DNA from: Marilutibacter penaei
GTDB lineage: Bacteria > Pseudomonadota > Gammaproteobacteria > Xanthomonadales > Xanthomonadaceae
DNA length: 64,000 bases
Direction of reading: 5' to 3'
Assembly: GCF_014145395.1 (NCBI RefSeq)
Contig: NZ_JACHTE010000004.1
Location: 124,001 to 188,000, forward strand
Position 1 is the first letter of the stretch, and each line of letters opens with the position of its first letter. The position numbers and the translations under genes are program-made. Below the pieces are notes generated by a model. That model was not told where the DNA came from. It was given only the letters and a program-made list of their open reading frames with translations, and ran no database searches. Of the stretch, positions 62,972 to 64,000 are shown piece after piece.

Positions 62972-64000
62972 ATGAGCGGACCGCACGAGCGATGGCGACA
63001 CGCCGCCCGGCGCCCGCTTGCGCACGCGCGTGCCCACCCGGTCCTCACGGTGCTTGCGATCGCGCTGCTCGCGGTGCTGGTGCTTTGCCTGCTGTGGGAC
63101 TGGAACTGGTTCAAGGGGCCGCTCGAGCGCCAGGTGGCGTCCGCGACCGGCCGCACGCTGCGGATCGACGGGAACCTGGACGTCGACCTCGGATGGACGC
63201 CCACGGTGAGCGCGGAGGGCGTCGCCTTCTCCAACGCCGACTGGTCGGAAGAACCCCGGATGGCCCGGGCGGAACGGGTCGAGCTCGACATCGACCCCTG
63301 GCATATCCTTGCCGGCACGGTACGCATCCCCGCCATCCGGCTTCAGGCGCCGGTCGTCCACCTGGAAACCGGGCCGGACGGCACGGGAAACTGGACGTTC
63401 GACGGTGACGACGCGCCCGGCCGGTTCACCTTCGAGTTCCGGCGCGTTGAAGTCGGCCACGGCCGCCTGCGCTATCTGGACGGGAATGCCGACACCGACA
63501 TCGTGGCCCGTATCGACACCTTGCCGGCGCCCGGTGCGGAGGCCGCGCCCCCCGTGCAGGTGTCCGGCGAGGGCCGATGGAAAGGCAATGCCTTCACCCT
63601 GGAGGGCCGGGCAGACTCGCCGCTGGCCCTGCGCGACCGCGAACAGCCGTATCACATCGACGCCAAGGCGCGCGCCGGCGCGACCTCGGCACACGCCACG
63701 GGCACCCTGCTCGATCCATTCCGGCTCACCGGCTTCCAGCTGCGCATGCGGCTTCAGGGCCAGGACCTCGCGGACCTGTATCCGTTGATCGGCATCGCAC
63801 TGCCGGAAACGCCGCCCTACACACTCGACGGCCGGTTCAGCCGCGATGGCAACACCTGGCGGTACGAGGATTTCGAAGGCACGGTCGGCGACAGCGACCT
63901 CGCCGGTGATGCCCGCGTGGAAACGGATCGCGAGCGGCCGTTCTTCGAAGCGGACCTGCAGTCGCAGCGCCTCGACTTCGACGACCTGGCAGGCTTCGTC
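62972..64000 (+). CDS. AsmA family protein (3' end outside window)
   Basis: The frame is open from the ATG at 62972 to the last base (343 codons), preceded by GGGAG. The product has a cytosolic basic head, one transmembrane helix (LTVLAIALLAVLVLCLLWDW), and then the AsmA N-terminal pattern: FKGPLERQVASATGRTLRIDGNLDVDLGWTPTVSAEGVAFSNADWS, seen as ATGRTLRIDG and VAFSNADW. AsmA-like proteins form long hydrophobic grooves thought to move phospholipids to the outer membrane. Total length cannot be told. Confidence 0.88.
   Translation, partial: MSGPHERWRHAARRPLAHARAHPVLTVLAIALLAVLVLCLLWDWNWFKGPLERQVASATGRTLRIDGNLDVDLGWTPTVSAEGVAFSNADWSEEPRMARAERVELDIDPWHILAGTVRIPAIRLQAPVVHLETGPDGTGNWTFDGDDAPGRFTFEFRRVEVGHGRLRYLDGNADTDIVARIDTLPAPGAEAAPPVQVSGEGRWKGNAFTLEGRADSPLALRDREQPYHIDAKARAGATSAHATGTLLDPFRLTGFQLRMRLQGQDLADLYPLIGIALPETPPYTLDGRFSRDGNTWRYEDFEGTVGDSDLAGDARVETDRERPFFEADLQSQRLDFDDLAGFV

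Overview
The window is a 64 kb piece of a high-GC (about two thirds or more G+C by eye) gammaproteobacterial chromosome, most likely from the Xanthomonadaceae/Lysobacteraceae (Lysobacter/Luteimonas-like). The reasons are the gene order (ibaG-murA divergent from kdsD-kdsC-lptCAB-rpoN-hpf-ptsN-hprK-rapZ-EIIA-ptsH-ptsI), pilTU next to yggS-proC, the metX-metB-hom operon behind a SAM-I riboswitch, and a secreted modular chitinase. Genes are densely packed with many ATGA/GTGA start-stop overlaps. No tRNA, rRNA, insertion sequence, prophage or CRISPR array was seen.

Layout. 1-3.9 kb: purM (cut by the left edge), purN and three tandem DUF3108 envelope paralogues. 3.9-5.4 kb, minus strand: murA and ibaG. 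5.6-17.3 kb, plus strand: KDO and lipopolysaccharide export genes (kdsD, kdsC, lptC, lptA, lptB), sigma-54, hibernation factor, a regulatory phosphotransferase set (PtsN, HPr kinase, RapZ, mannose-type EIIA, HPr, Enzyme I) without any EIIB/EIIC, and mgtE. 17.3-19.4 kb, minus: algH-ruvX-pyrB. 19.5-21.7 kb: a histidine kinase and a stand-alone receiver. 21.8-26.4 kb, minus: slyD, a DcaP-like porin, pilU and pilT. 26.6-28.7 kb: yggS, proC and a DUF4426 lipoprotein. 28.7-30.5 kb, minus: a BtuF-like protein without a signal peptide, pdxH and dodecin. 30.6-33.7 kb: aroK, aroB, a small WGR-like gene and hemE.

33.8-54.4 kb is the accessory, envelope-directed part: a PCu(A)C copper chaperone lipoprotein, a 1181-residue propeller sensor hybrid kinase, a YceI / cytochrome b561 / YceI operon, a glutaredoxin-like protein, sdaA, a secreted subtilase, a giant trimeric autotransporter adhesin (1883 aa) with a 993-bp tandem duplication, a convergent kinase/response-regulator pair, and a GH18 chitinase with CBM, Ig-like and FnIII modules. 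54.5-58.2 kb, minus: the methionine operon metX-metB-hom with a recognisable SAM-I (S-box) riboswitch. 58.3-64 kb: a propeller lipoprotein, an M23 peptidase, prfC, a hemolysin III family protein, and the 5' part of an AsmA family gene cut by the right edge.

Most of the window is conserved housekeeping. The parts most worth a second look are the riboswitch with its competing hairpin and short leader frame, the exact-codon tandem duplication in the adhesin beside a subtilase and a two-component pair, two in-frame hexanucleotide tracts, and a recurrent geometry in which a -10 element sits 6-8 nt before a start codon, pointing to leaderless mRNAs. I did not find a clearly undescribed multi-gene system. 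All positions and motif matches are by eye; no searches or alignments were run.
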